Of a DNA stretch of 64,000 nt, positions 44,566-53,287 are shown piece by piece. The notes under the pieces are model-generated. The model did no database searches and was not told the DNA's origin. It worked only from the letters and a program-made list of their open reading frames with translations. Each line of letters opens with the position of its first letter. Position 1 is the first letter of the stretch. The position numbers were made by a program, and so were the translations under genes. Source of the DNA: an uncultured Dorea sp. (GTDB lineage Bacteria; Bacillota; Clostridia; Lachnospirales; Lachnospiraceae); the NCBI GenBank assembly GCA_910588745.1, contig CAJURK010000008.1, positions 1-64,000 of the forward strand, written 5' to 3'.

Positions 44566-44620
44566 CTTTACAGCATCTTTACCCGACCGTTACAGAAACT
44601 TCACAGCAATTTTTTAAACT
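44566..44620 (+). promoter_or_regulatory. Four tandem 11-bp repeats and -10, likely response regulator 1 operator
   Basis: Repeats CTTTACAG, CTTTACCC, CGTTACAG and CTTCACAG start at 44566, 44577, 44588 and 44599, exactly 11 bp apart. TAAACT (44615-44620) is a plausible -10, with no separate -35. This is the normal architecture of OmpR/PhoB-type activated promoters. The driven operon starts at 44650. Confidence 0.75.
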
Positions 44621-44649
44621 CTCCTTATTAACAGAAAGGAGGGTTTTTT

Positions 44650-44802
44650 ATGTTTTTAGGTTTGGAATGGTACTGGTGGCTTGTGATGATAGCAGCGCTT
44701 ATCATCTCTATCCCTTTGAAGATCTCGTTTTTAAAATGGCGGAGCAAGCAGAAACAGGGTAAGAAAAAGGAACTATCTGGGAAATGGGGGAATGACGAAT
44801 GA
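44650..44802 (+). CDS. 50-aa membrane peptide at the head of the exporter operon
   Basis: ATG follows AGAAAGGAGGG at good spacing. The peptide starts MFLGLEWYWWLVMIAALIIS, one membrane helix, followed by a basic tail (RSKQKQGKKK). Its stop overlaps the ATPase start (ATGA), so it is translationally coupled. It could be a small regulatory or accessory subunit of the exporter. No family recognised. Confidence 0.7.
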   Translation: MFLGLEWYWWLVMIAALIISIPLKISFLKWRSKQKQGKKKELSGKWGNDE

Positions 44803-45647
44803 TCGAAGTAAAGAACCTGACTTTTTCTTACGGAAAAGACAAACAGGCGCTGCGGGGTCTGAACTTTACTGTGGAGGACGGGGAAATATTTGGATTCCTG
44901 GGTCCAAACGGCTCCGGGAAATCTACCACCCAAAAGATATTAACCGGCATCCTGAAAGGATATGGCGGTATGGTGTCCCTGTTTGGGAAAGATATAAGAA
45001 ACGTACATACGCGGGATTTTTTCCAGAAAATCGGCGTTCTGTTTGAGTTTCCTTATCTGTACGCCAATTTAAGCGCCCTTGACAATCTTCATTATTTTTC
45101 CTCGTTTTATCCAAAAGAACAGCTTCGGGACGCGGAAGAAGTACTTGATGAATTGGAATTTAAAAAGGATTTTCTAAGGAAACCCGTGTCCTCTTACTCT
45201 AAGGGTATGCGTCAGCGCGTCAGTATGGCGAGGGCTTTGATCAGCAGCCCGAAACTTCTGTTTCTGGACGAACCTACCAGCGGCCTTGATCCTACCGGAG
45301 CCGTCCTCTTCCGCAGAATGATTGAAAAGGAAAGACAAAAAGGAACAACCGTATTTGTAACAACCCATAACATGCTGGACGCCGATCTGCTTTGCGACAG
45401 AGTAGCCTTCATCGAGGGCGGAAACATTGTGGCTCTTGATACTCCAAGGAATTTGAAAGAACAAAACAGCAGCCGCGGCATTGTTGTGAGTTATCTGTAT
45501 CAGGGCAGAAGGGAAGAACAAACGGTAGAAGCTAAGTCGTTAAAATCAGGTATTCCTTTTCCATATGACAAGCTGATCAGCATTCACTCTCAGGAGCCGA
45601 CTTTGGAGGATATATTTATCCAGTACGCGGGAAGGAGGCTGTCTTAA
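44799..45647 (+). CDS. ABC transporter ATPase (ABC-2 / BcrA-NatA type)
   Basis: A 282-aa ATPase. Walker A GPNGSGKS at residues 35-42, signature 'SYSKGMRQRVSMARAL', Walker B 'LLFLDEPTSGLDP' and the switch His in 'VFVTTHNML'. It powers the two ABC-2 permeases encoded downstream. Probable role: export of, or protection from, a peptide or antibiotic, since a two-component system controls it. A ~50-bp copy of codons 11-28 also lies after the operon. Confidence 0.92.
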   Translation: MIEVKNLTFSYGKDKQALRGLNFTVEDGEIFGFLGPNGSGKSTTQKILTGILKGYGGMVSLFGKDIRNVHTRDFFQKIGVLFEFPYLYANLSALDNLHYFSSFYPKEQLRDAEEVLDELEFKKDFLRKPVSSYSKGMRQRVSMARALISSPKLLFLDEPTSGLDPTGAVLFRRMIEKERQKGTTVFVTTHNMLDADLLCDRVAFIEGGNIVALDTPRNLKEQNSSRGIVVSYLYQGRREEQTVEAKSLKSGIPFPYDKLISIHSQEPTLEDIFIQYAGRRLS

Positions 45648-46645
45648 TGCGGAGCCTTTCTTCTTTATTCCAAAAGGACTGCCGAATGATGACGTCAGGA
45701 AAATTCTTCCTTATAGCGTTTGCGTCGCTTGTACTCTATACGTTGTTCATTCACTTTGGCTACCTGAATTTCATGGAGGATCATTCCGATATTTACAATG
45801 TATATCTCTATGACCCGGCAGGAACATATACGGAAGCGTCCCCGCTCATCCATTCGGCAGCTTCTTCGGAAGAGTTAGACGAAGCGCTCGCCACGGATAC
45901 CGGCGGCGTTGGAATCCGCATAAAGGACGGCAAGCCCAATATCGTGCTTTATACCGGATCAGAAAAGACCGACCGCCACAGAGCGGATTACGCGCTCTCG
46001 CTGCTGTATCCCGGAAGCAAATATAAGCCGGAAACGGTAGGCGGTTATACTGTAGAAATGAAACAGCGCAGAGAAATTACCTGCGAACTGCTGTTTATTG
46101 AGATTGCCGCCGTAGGTTTCTTGGGGATTGCGTCTGTATTGTTCAAAGAAAAACAGATGGGCGTCATCCGCATTCATGCCATTATGCCGCTGAAAAAGAG
46201 TCTGTTCCTATGTTCCAAAGTCTTTCTTTTTCTGCTTACGGATTTCATATTTGCAGCCTTAATGACTCTGATCAATGTGGGACTAACAGAAGCGGGAGGC
46301 ATTTTGCCAGCCGTACTGATACAGACAGGGATCCTGTCTCTGATTATGGCTCTTATGGGTTTTTGCTGTACAATGCTGTTAAAAGATTTCAAACAATTTT
46401 CACTGGCCTATCTGGTGATCGCGCTGTTTCTTGCAACACCGGTTTTCCTGTCGGCCAACACTACAATTAAAATGGACTGGATCTATTACCATCCGTTTTA
46501 CCACATATATATGGGGCTGAAAAACGCGTTTTTCGGTACGCCGGTTACAAATCCACTTTATTATATTGGTTCGGCCTGCGCCATAATCTTACTCTTTGGC
46601 GCTGCCATAGCGGCGTTTTACAAAGAGACGGGAAAGGAGGGTTGA
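45647..46645 (+). CDS. ABC-2 type permease 1
   Basis: A 332-aa membrane protein. One N-terminal helix (~20-38) is followed by an extracellular domain (~40-155) and five or six C-terminal helices (e.g. 'LIVIALFLATPVFLSA'). This is the usual ABC-2 exporter arrangement. It begins at the last base of the ATPase stop codon and overlaps the second permease. Confidence 0.85.
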   Translation: MRSLSSLFQKDCRMMTSGKFFLIAFASLVLYTLFIHFGYLNFMEDHSDIYNVYLYDPAGTYTEASPLIHSAASSEELDEALATDTGGVGIRIKDGKPNIVLYTGSEKTDRHRADYALSLLYPGSKYKPETVGGYTVEMKQRREITCELLFIEIAAVGFLGIASVLFKEKQMGVIRIHAIMPLKKSLFLCSKVFLFLLTDFIFAALMTLINVGLTEAGGILPAVLIQTGILSLIMALMGFCCTMLLKDFKQFSLAYLVIALFLATPVFLSANTTIKMDWIYYHPFYHIYMGLKNAFFGTPVTNPLYYIGSACAIILLFGAAIAAFYKETGKEG

Positions 46646-47652
46646 TCATGAAGGGATTGATCTATCAGCTAAAAAGCGTTAGGAAAGATAAGTTTTGTAT
46701 CATGACGTTTTTCCTGCCTATTGTGGTAGCCGCGGCGCTGAATATTGCCGGCTCCATTGATCTTTCTTCTCTAGGAGAATATTATTTTTGCGTGGTTTCC
46801 GGAGCGGTTACGGATGAAACGAGGGAGTGGCTTACGCGGTACGGCGATGTTACGGTCTGTCAGACGAGAGAAGAATGGCTTTCGGCAATCAAGGAACCCT
46901 CTACCAATCTAATCGGCGTGGATATGGACGGAACTGGCATCAAAACAACTTTATCCGGCGATGAATTAACCATATGGCGGCAGGCGGCGTCCACACTTCC
47001 GGCTCTCTACGAACAGCGTGAAGCGGCGGAAGAGGTCAGTATACAAACGTTGGAACAACCCGACGTGCTGACAGGGTTTCAGCACATTTTTATGGCAATG
47101 ACACTGCTCGCCGCTATATTCATGGGCTGTACGTTTAATGCAATAAACATCATTTCCGAAAAAGAAGACGGCGTTTCGCAAATCAACGAAATACTGCCTA
47201 TGACGTCTACGCAATACGTTATTCAAAAAATCTTTATCGGCTTTGTCTTCGGGTGTTTGTCCGCGATTGTTACGGCGGCGGTCTGTTTCAGGCTTTCTGC
47301 CGCCGGGACAGCGGTCATGATGGCGTTAACCGCATTGTCGGCCTTTGCAGCGGCTCTGACCGGTTTGTTTGTAGGTCGCATTGCAGACGGAATGATGGTA
47401 GGCGTAGCATATATCAAAATTATTATGATTGTGTTTATGGCGGTTCCCCTTTTGAAGTACCTGACAGCGCCGGAAAACGAATTACTCTCATACATTTGCT
47501 ACCTGATTCCCTCCAGCGCCACTTTTGAGGGGGTTATGGATTTAGCAAATGGCGGTATGGCGTCAGCGGGCAAAGATATGTGGATCCTAGCGGTTCACTG
47601 TGCAGGCTGGTTTTTGCTTTATCTGTTCCAATCCAAACGCCAGAAAAGATAA
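46642..47652 (+). CDS. ABC-2 type permease 2
   Basis: A 336-aa membrane protein with the same layout as permease 1: N-terminal helix, extracellular domain (~40-145) and a C-terminal bundle ('IFMAMTLLAAIFMGCTFNA', 'ITAVCF'-like helices). The two probably form a heterodimer. The stop codon lies inside a duplicated fragment of the ATPase gene. Confidence 0.85.
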   Translation: MIMKGLIYQLKSVRKDKFCIMTFFLPIVVAAALNIAGSIDLSSLGEYYFCVVSGAVTDETREWLTRYGDVTVCQTREEWLSAIKEPSTNLIGVDMDGTGIKTTLSGDELTIWRQAASTLPALYEQREAAEEVSIQTLEQPDVLTGFQHIFMAMTLLAAIFMGCTFNAINIISEKEDGVSQINEILPMTSTQYVIQKIFIGFVFGCLSAIVTAAVCFRLSAAGTAVMMALTALSAFAAALTGLFVGRIADGMMVGVAYIKIIMIVFMAVPLLKYLTAPENELLSYICYLIPSSATFEGVMDLANGGMASAGKDMWILAVHCAGWFLLYLFQSKRQKR

Positions 47653-47692
47653 ACAGGCGCCGCACGGTCTGAACTTTACTGTGGAGGACGGC
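47643..47692 (+). repeat. Duplicated fragment of the exporter ATPase gene
   Basis: About 50 bp match 44833-44882 with few mismatches (for example TCTGAACTTTACTGTGGAGG identical in both). The copies are direct repeats 2810 bp apart and enclose the three exporter genes. This is a scar of recombination or of a lost second ATPase gene. Confidence 0.8.
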
Positions 47693-47779
47693 GTAATGAA
47701 CGAAAATCCATAAGAAATAGTTGATACAGCAAATAAAATCAGTATAATATATGTATATTTGGCAATGCCGTATAACTCT

Positions 47780-47811
47780 CTAAGCTTCAACTAAGCTATT
47801 GTAGCTATAAT
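47780..47811 (+). promoter_or_regulatory. CTAAG tandem repeats and -10 before response regulator 2
   Basis: CTAAGCTT (47780) and CTAAGCTA (47791) are 11 bp apart, and TATAAT (47806-47811) starts 15 bp after the second. The same geometry occurs at 49793 and 53457. It suggests autoregulation by response regulator 2. Confidence 0.75.
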
Positions 47812-47836
47812 ATAAAATAGATTGGAGTGATGTATA

Positions 47837-48511
47837 ATGAAACTGCTATATGCAGAAGATGAAAAAAGTATGTCGGAAGCTGTAGTAGACATTCTTACTT
47901 ATCATAAATATATAGTAGATGCTGTTTATGACGGAGAAGAAGCCTTGGATTATGCTGTAGCTGAATCTTATGACGGTATTATTTTAGATATTATGATGCC
48001 AAAGAAGAATGGTTTTGAGGTACTGAAAACTCTTCGGCAAAAAGGCATCAATACCCCGGTGTTGCTACTCACAGCAAAGTCAGAAGTTGAGGATAGAATC
48101 GCAGGACTTGATATGGGTGCTGACGATTATCTCCCCAAACCTTTTGCTATGGGGGAACTCCTTGCCCGTGTTCGTGCAATGCTGCGCCGCAAGGAAACTT
48201 TTACACCGGACATCTTGAACTGCGGTAACATTTCTCTCAATATGCAAAGCTACGAACTTTCAAATGGAAAGCAAGCCTTTGTTTTGCCCAAACTAGAATA
48301 TCAACTTATGGAAATCTTTATGCTCAATCGAGGCATTTATTTATCAAGCGAGGACTTGCTTGTTAAGGTGTGGGGGCATGATACCGACGCTGAGCTTGGA
48401 ACTGTTTGGGTATATATTTCATATCTGCGAAAGCGGTTGGCGGCTCTTGATGCCAATGTTACCATTACTGCCAAACGCAATGTAGGATATACGCTTGAGG
48501 TGGTCGGATGA
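47837..48511 (+). CDS. OmpR-family response regulator 2
   Basis: A 224-aa regulator with receiver motifs 'YAEDEKSMSE', 'DGIILDIMMPKKNG', 'LLLTAKS', 'DYLPKPFA', and an OmpR winged helix ('LPKLEYQLMEIFMLNRGIYLSSEDLL', 'GTVWVYISYLRKRL'). It overlaps its kinase gene by 4 bases. It probably binds the CTAAG repeats before its own gene, the VTC-domain gene and the lipoprotein gene. Codon use is more AT-rich than that of response regulator 1. Confidence 0.93.
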   Translation: MKLLYAEDEKSMSEAVVDILTYHKYIVDAVYDGEEALDYAVAESYDGIILDIMMPKKNGFEVLKTLRQKGINTPVLLLTAKSEVEDRIAGLDMGADDYLPKPFAMGELLARVRAMLRRKETFTPDILNCGNISLNMQSYELSNGKQAFVLPKLEYQLMEIFMLNRGIYLSSEDLLVKVWGHDTDAELGTVWVYISYLRKRLAALDANVTITAKRNVGYTLEVVG

Positions 48512-49746
48512 TCAAGACTTTACAGCGAAAGTTTATTGTAACTGCAATGACAGCAATTTCTGTATTGCTGCTGCTGCTGCTCGGGACAATTAACATTCTA
48601 AATATTTATTATGTTGGAAATCAGGTTGATAAGAAACTTGAAATGATTTCCCAAAACGAGGGGAATCCCGATAATATTCCGATGGCTCCCGGAGAAATGC
48701 CGCCGAGAGGACCGTATGGAATGAAAAATGATTATGATACCTTTATGTCCTCAAATTTTTTTGTTGTTCGATTTGATAGAAACGGAGATATTGTTTATTC
48801 AGATGTTAGCCGAATATCCTCTGTCAGTGAAGAAGAAGCGAAAGAATTGGCAGAGAAAGTGTATACTCAAAATGATCTATCGGGCAAAATTGATAGCTTT
48901 GAGTATATGGTTAGGGACAGCCGCATGGGATTTGGAAAGGTTGTAGTATTCCTCGATACCTCCGGCGATATATATTCCTATATTCGAGTATTGTTTCTTT
49001 CCGCTGCCATTGGTATTGCTTGTTGGCTTTTCATGTTGTTGTTTGTAATTTTGCTTTCTAAACAAGCCATTCGCCCCATTGCCGAAAATATGGAAAAGCA
49101 AAAGCAATTTGTTACCAATGCCGGTCACGAAATCAAAACACCCATTGCTATTATTCAATCAAATACAGAAGCAATGGAACTTTATAACGGCGAAAATAAG
49201 TGGAGTAAAAATATTAAGGAACAGACGGTCAGGCTAAATGAATTGATGAAAAATCTGCTCACCCTTGCCCGTATGGATGAAAGCAGTACTAATTTGATTC
49301 AGTCCGATTTTTCACTCAGCCAACTGCTTGCAGATCATATCGAATGCTTTAGAGAAACCTTAGAACTTCGGAGGATTACCCTCCAAACCAGCATTCAGCC
49401 AATGATTTCTTTCCGGGCGAACCAAGAACATATTACACAGCTTATCTCGGCGCTGATGGACAATACCGTAAAATATACAAATGAAGGCGGCAATGTATTG
49501 GTATCCCTTGAGAGGAATCATAAACGGATAAAATTGCAGTTTAAAAACACTTGTCAGCAGTTACCGCCCGTCCCTCCTGATAAGCTGTTTGACCGATTTT
49601 ACCGCGCCGATGAAGCACGGACGCAAAAAAACGGCGGTTATGGTATTGGTTTGTCGGTAGCACAGTCTATTACCGAGACTTACAAAGGCAGAATCTCTGC
49701 CGAATATGAAAATGGCAATACAATCGTTTTTACCATTCGTTTTTAA
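48508..49746 (+). CDS. Sensor histidine kinase 2
   Basis: A 412-aa kinase. Membrane helices at ~10-33 and ~162-184 enclose a ~130-residue extracellular sensor that contains a Pro/Gly/Met segment (MAPGEMPPRGPYGM). The phospho-accepting His207 is in TNAGHEIKTP; ATPase motifs are 'ALMDNTVKYT' and 'GGYGIGLSVAQSI'. The Pro/Met/Gly segment resembles low-complexity regions in the CotH-like and lipoprotein gene products of the same regulon. Confidence 0.92.
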   Translation: MIKTLQRKFIVTAMTAISVLLLLLLGTINILNIYYVGNQVDKKLEMISQNEGNPDNIPMAPGEMPPRGPYGMKNDYDTFMSSNFFVVRFDRNGDIVYSDVSRISSVSEEEAKELAEKVYTQNDLSGKIDSFEYMVRDSRMGFGKVVVFLDTSGDIYSYIRVLFLSAAIGIACWLFMLLFVILLSKQAIRPIAENMEKQKQFVTNAGHEIKTPIAIIQSNTEAMELYNGENKWSKNIKEQTVRLNELMKNLLTLARMDESSTNLIQSDFSLSQLLADHIECFRETLELRRITLQTSIQPMISFRANQEHITQLISALMDNTVKYTNEGGNVLVSLERNHKRIKLQFKNTCQQLPPVPPDKLFDRFYRADEARTQKNGGYGIGLSVAQSITETYKGRISAEYENGNTIVFTIRF

Positions 49747-49762
49747 GAACAAATCAATTGAG

Positions 49763-49793
49763 CCTCACAGTATTTTTACTGTGGGGTTTTTTC
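49763..49793 (+). terminator. Terminator after sensor kinase 2
   Basis: CCTCACAGTA pairs with TACTGTGGGG, followed by TTTTTTCT. The following promoter's first CTAAG repeat starts at its last base. Confidence 0.85.
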
Positions 49794-49824
49794 TAAGCCT
49801 GAACTAAGGTTGCGGCATTATAAT
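49793..49824 (+). promoter_or_regulatory. CTAAG tandem repeats and -10 before the VTC-DUF4956-CotH operon
   Basis: CTAAGCCT (49793) and CTAAGGTT (49804) are 11 bp apart, and TATAAT (49819-49824) begins 15 bp after the second. The geometry equals that before response regulator 2. Confidence 0.8.
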
Positions 49825-49856
49825 GGCGCTATAAGATGAAGAAAGGAGTTGATTTT

Positions 49857-50528
49857 ATGCAGTTTAGGCACGAATGGAAACACGAGATTTCCTATGCGGA
49901 TATGCTCTCGCTTCGCAGCCGGTTGTCTGCTATTATGCAGCAGGACAGTCACGCCGTAAATGGAAAATATAAGATTAGAAGCTTGTACTTTGACAATTTT
50001 CGAGATAAAGCATTGCTTGAAAAAATTAACGGCGTGAATACACGAGAAAAATTTCGTGTCCGTTTTTATAACGATGATCCGTCTTTCATTCTGCTGGAAA
50101 AGAAAAACAAGATCCACGGTCTGTGCAGCAAAGAGCAAGCGGCCATCTCATTAGAAGAAGCTCGGCTTATCGCAAACAAAGATATAAAGAGTCTTTCCAA
50201 AAGCAAAAAACCGCTTATAAATGAGTTGTGTTACAAGATGCTGACCGAAAGACTTGAACCCAAAACAATCGTGGACTATATCAGAGAACCGTTTATATAT
50301 GCTCCCGGTAATGTCAGGGTGACGCTTGATTATGACATCCGAACAGGGCTAACCGGCACAGATTTCCTAACCCTCGATTGCGTAATGGTTCCCGCAGGAA
50401 ATGCTCCTGTTATTTTGGAAGTAAAGTGGGATGAATTTTTACCCGCAGTGATTCGCGATGTGGTACAGGTTCCGGGTACGCATACCTCGGCATTTTCAAA
50501 ATATGCAGCTTGCCGTGTCTACGGCTAA
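49857..50528 (+). CDS. VTC-domain protein (polyphosphate polymerase-like)
   Basis: A 223-aa protein of the VTC/CYTH-like triphosphate tunnel fold: 'FRHEWKHEISYADMLSLRSRL', 'KYKIRSLYFDN', 'REKFRVRFYN', 'ILLEKKNKI', and a late 'VILEVKWDEFLP'. The alternating basic and acidic residues are those that line the tunnel. Yeast VTC4 makes polyphosphate; bacterial members are mostly untested. I chose ATG at 49857 after GAAAGGAG. Next genes are DUF4956 and CotH, a set I have seen together in Firmicutes. Confidence 0.85.
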   Translation: MQFRHEWKHEISYADMLSLRSRLSAIMQQDSHAVNGKYKIRSLYFDNFRDKALLEKINGVNTREKFRVRFYNDDPSFILLEKKNKIHGLCSKEQAAISLEEARLIANKDIKSLSKSKKPLINELCYKMLTERLEPKTIVDYIREPFIYAPGNVRVTLDYDIRTGLTGTDFLTLDCVMVPAGNAPVILEVKWDEFLPAVIRDVVQVPGTHTSAFSKYAACRVYG

Positions 50529-50560
50529 AATAAAAACAATTTATGAAGGAGAAAATTATT

Positions 50561-51232
50561 ATGAGTTTTCGGGATATTTTTAAATCAAGTTTTTTAGAAA
50601 ATATATCAAGCATTTCTCTGCTGGATATGGGAATCGCCTTAGTTTTAGCATTTGGCATCGGCATGTTTATCTTTTTAATTTACAAAAAGACCTTTGCCGG
50701 CGTTATGTATTCTTCCTCTTTTGGCGTAACCTTAGTTGCCCTTACAATGATTTCAACCCTCGTAATTTTAGCGGTAACCTCTAATGTGGTTCTGTCGCTT
50801 GGTATGGTCGGCGCATTGTCGATTGTGCGTTTTCGTACTGCGATTAAAGAACCGCTCGATATTGCTTTCCTGTTTTGGTCAATTGCAGTCGGAATCGTAC
50901 TTGCCGCTGGTATGATTCCTCTTGCTGTACTTGGCAGCGTAGTTATTGGTATTGTACTTTTGGTATTTGCTAATAAAAAAACTCATCTTAATCCTTATAT
51001 CGTTGTGATTCGCTGCGAAAATCACGACGTCGAAATTGCCGCTATGGATTTCCTAAAAAAACAGGTGAAACGCTGTATTGTAAAAAGTAAAACCGCCAGG
51101 AAAGGAGTGATTGAAATAAATGCGGAGGTTCGTATGAAAGAGGACAACACCGATTTCATCAACATTCTTTCCGAAATGAACGGTGTGAACAGTGCGGTTC
51201 TTGTAAGCTACAACGGCGATTATATGGGCTAA
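50561..51232 (+). CDS. DUF4956 membrane protein
   Basis: A 223-aa protein with four or so membrane helices in the first 140 residues ('MGIALVLAFGIGMFIFLIY', 'VALTMISTLVILAV', 'IAFLFWSIAVGIVLAAGMI', 'AVLGSVVIGIVLLVF'), with the conserved 'GMVGALSIVRFRTAIKEPLD' between them, and a cytosolic C-terminal domain. DUF4956 proteins commonly accompany VTC-domain proteins. Function unknown. Start at 50561 follows GAAGGAG. Confidence 0.88.
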   Translation: MSFRDIFKSSFLENISSISLLDMGIALVLAFGIGMFIFLIYKKTFAGVMYSSSFGVTLVALTMISTLVILAVTSNVVLSLGMVGALSIVRFRTAIKEPLDIAFLFWSIAVGIVLAAGMIPLAVLGSVVIGIVLLVFANKKTHLNPYIVVIRCENHDVEIAAMDFLKKQVKRCIVKSKTARKGVIEINAEVRMKEDNTDFINILSEMNGVNSAVLVSYNGDYMG

Positions 51233-51247
51233 CAGAAGGAGGAAGCT

Positions 51248-53287
51248 ATGTCAACGCACAAATATTTTGATAAAATTTGCTGCGTCATTCTCGCCTTAAC
51301 CCTTGTTCTGACAATATTGTTTATGAATGCCAAAAGTTTGGGTATTCAAAAGGCTTCTTCTGCTCCGGGATATGAAACCCGGTTGTTTGACACATCAAAG
51401 GTACATACCGTCAATATCGTTATGGACGACTGGAATGAATTTATTGAATCCTGCACCGACGAAGAATATGCCCAGTGTTCGGTTATTATTGATAACGAAG
51501 CATATAAAAATGTGGCAATCAGAGCAAAAGGCAATACTTCGCTTTCTAATGTTCAAAATTATGGAAATGACCGATACAGTTTCAAAATTGAGTTTGACCA
51601 TTACGATGGAACAAACACTTATTACGGTCTTGATAAGCTAAGTTTAAACAATATCATTCAGGATAACACCTATATGAAAGACTATCTGTCCTATCAAATG
51701 ATGGGGTACTTTGGCGTAAGCGCTCCTCTTTGCAGCTATGTTCAAATTTTAGTGAACGGCGAGGAGTGGGGGTTGTATCTTGCGGTCGAAGGTGTAGAAG
51801 AATCCTTCCTTTCGAGAAATTACGGGAATGACTACGGTGAACTTTACAAGCCCGACAGTATGAGTATGGGCGGCGGTCGTGGAAACGGCGGCAAATTTGA
51901 TATGGATGATTGGAAAAACGATCAAGATAATGCAAATGAAAACTCTGATTCGTCTGCCAATACGAAACCTGATCTGCCAGGTGATAACAGCCGATTCCCA
52001 GAAGACGGTATGCAAATGCCCGGTGGAATGGGACAGCAAGGCGATCATATTCAACGGCCAAACGATAGTAATCAAGGAGAGATGCAAGATGGTCAAATGC
52101 CGGGTACGAATGGCGGCGGAACGGGCGGAATGGGCAGTTCGGATGTTTCACTTATCTATTCGGATGATGAATACTCCAGCTATTCCAATATCTTTGACAA
52201 TGCCAAGACAGACATTTCAGATACGGACAAAGACCGTTTAATAGCTTCTCTCAAAAAGCTGAATGAAAACAGCAGCATTGAGGAAGTTGTGAATGTAAAT
52301 GAGGTCATACGCTACTTTGTGGTGCATAATTTTGTCTGTAACTTTGATAGCTACACCGGCTCAATGATACACAACTATTATCTCTATGAAGAAGAGGGTC
52401 AGCTTTCTATGATCCCATGGGACTATAACCTTGCATTTGGCGGTTTCATGGGCGGCTCGGATGCAACAAGCCTTGTAAACTATCCCATTGACACGCCCGT
52501 ATCCGGCGGAACCGTAGAATCAAGACCAATGCTCTCTTGGATTTTTGAAAGCGAAGAATATACCGAGTTTTATCATCAGTATTTTGCCGAGTTTATTTCA
52601 CAGTATTTCGACAGCGGTTATTTTGCAAAAATGATAGATGATGTTAAGACTATAATTTCTCCCTATATTGAGAGTGATCCTACAAAATTCTGTACCTATG
52701 AAGAATTCGAAAAAGGAATCGATACGCTCAAAGAATTTTGCCTGCTCCGTGCAGAGAGCGTAAATGCTCAGTTGAGCGGAACGATCGCATCCACTTCTGA
52801 TAATCAGGATAAAGAAACTTTCATCGATGCTTCTAATCTTTCTGTCTCTGATATGGGCAGTATGGGCGGCGGACAAGGCGGCAGTATGAATAGACCGGAT
52901 AACAACGGTCAAGGTCAAATGCCAGATATGAAGAATTCCAACACAAGCGATGAGCAAAATAGTTCTTTGCCGCAAATGCCTGAAAATGGTAATCCAGGCG
53001 AAACCAATGCCCCGTCAGACTCAAGCGGAATACAAGGGCAATTTCCAAATGGCGGTAACAATATGCAGCCGCCGCAAAACAATGGAGAACTGCCGCAAGA
53101 TGGAAATATTCAAGGTTTCCCGCAAGGCGATAACGGGCAAGAAATGAGTCGTCCCGATAACAAAGACGGACAAATGGGAAATCAAGTACGTTCACTAAAT
53201 CGTAATTCCTATTTGATTCTCGGTGTATGTACTGTAGTATTGCTTGCAGGCTTGCTTTTTGCTCTGCTTTACAAAAAGCGAGCTTGA
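51248..53287 (+). CDS. CotH kinase-family surface protein
   Basis: A 679-aa protein. An N-terminal membrane/signal helix (~10-27) is followed by a CotH-type atypical kinase domain ('AIRAKGNTS', 'YYGLDKLSLNN', 'MKDYLSYQMMGYFG', 'LYLAVEGVEESFLSRNY', 'MIPWDYNLAFGG'). CotH of Bacillus phosphorylates spore-coat proteins outside the membrane. Two long Gly/Met/Pro/Asn/Gln-rich inserts (~215-300 and ~535-645) interrupt or follow it. A C-terminal membrane helix (~655-675) ends in KKRA. It is probably an exposed, membrane-anchored kinase. Confidence 0.87.
   Translation: MSTHKYFDKICCVILALTLVLTILFMNAKSLGIQKASSAPGYETRLFDTSKVHTVNIVMDDWNEFIESCTDEEYAQCSVIIDNEAYKNVAIRAKGNTSLSNVQNYGNDRYSFKIEFDHYDGTNTYYGLDKLSLNNIIQDNTYMKDYLSYQMMGYFGVSAPLCSYVQILVNGEEWGLYLAVEGVEESFLSRNYGNDYGELYKPDSMSMGGGRGNGGKFDMDDWKNDQDNANENSDSSANTKPDLPGDNSRFPEDGMQMPGGMGQQGDHIQRPNDSNQGEMQDGQMPGTNGGGTGGMGSSDVSLIYSDDEYSSYSNIFDNAKTDISDTDKDRLIASLKKLNENSSIEEVVNVNEVIRYFVVHNFVCNFDSYTGSMIHNYYLYEEEGQLSMIPWDYNLAFGGFMGGSDATSLVNYPIDTPVSGGTVESRPMLSWIFESEEYTEFYHQYFAEFISQYFDSGYFAKMIDDVKTIISPYIESDPTKFCTYEEFEKGIDTLKEFCLLRAESVNAQLSGTIASTSDNQDKETFIDASNLSVSDMGSMGGGQGGSMNRPDNNGQGQMPDMKNSNTSDEQNSSLPQMPENGNPGETNAPSDSSGIQGQFPNGGNNMQPPQNNGELPQDGNIQGFPQGDNGQEMSRPDNKDGQMGNQVRSLNRNSYLILGVCTVVLLAGLLFALLYKKRA

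Noticed and set aside
51850..53180. Low-complexity DNA in the CotH gene taken at first for a tandem-repeat or CRISPR-like array
   Set aside because: The repeats are irregular Gly/Met/Pro/Asn/Gln codons in one frame with no constant repeat or spacer length. No CRISPR array or cas gene was seen anywhere in the window.
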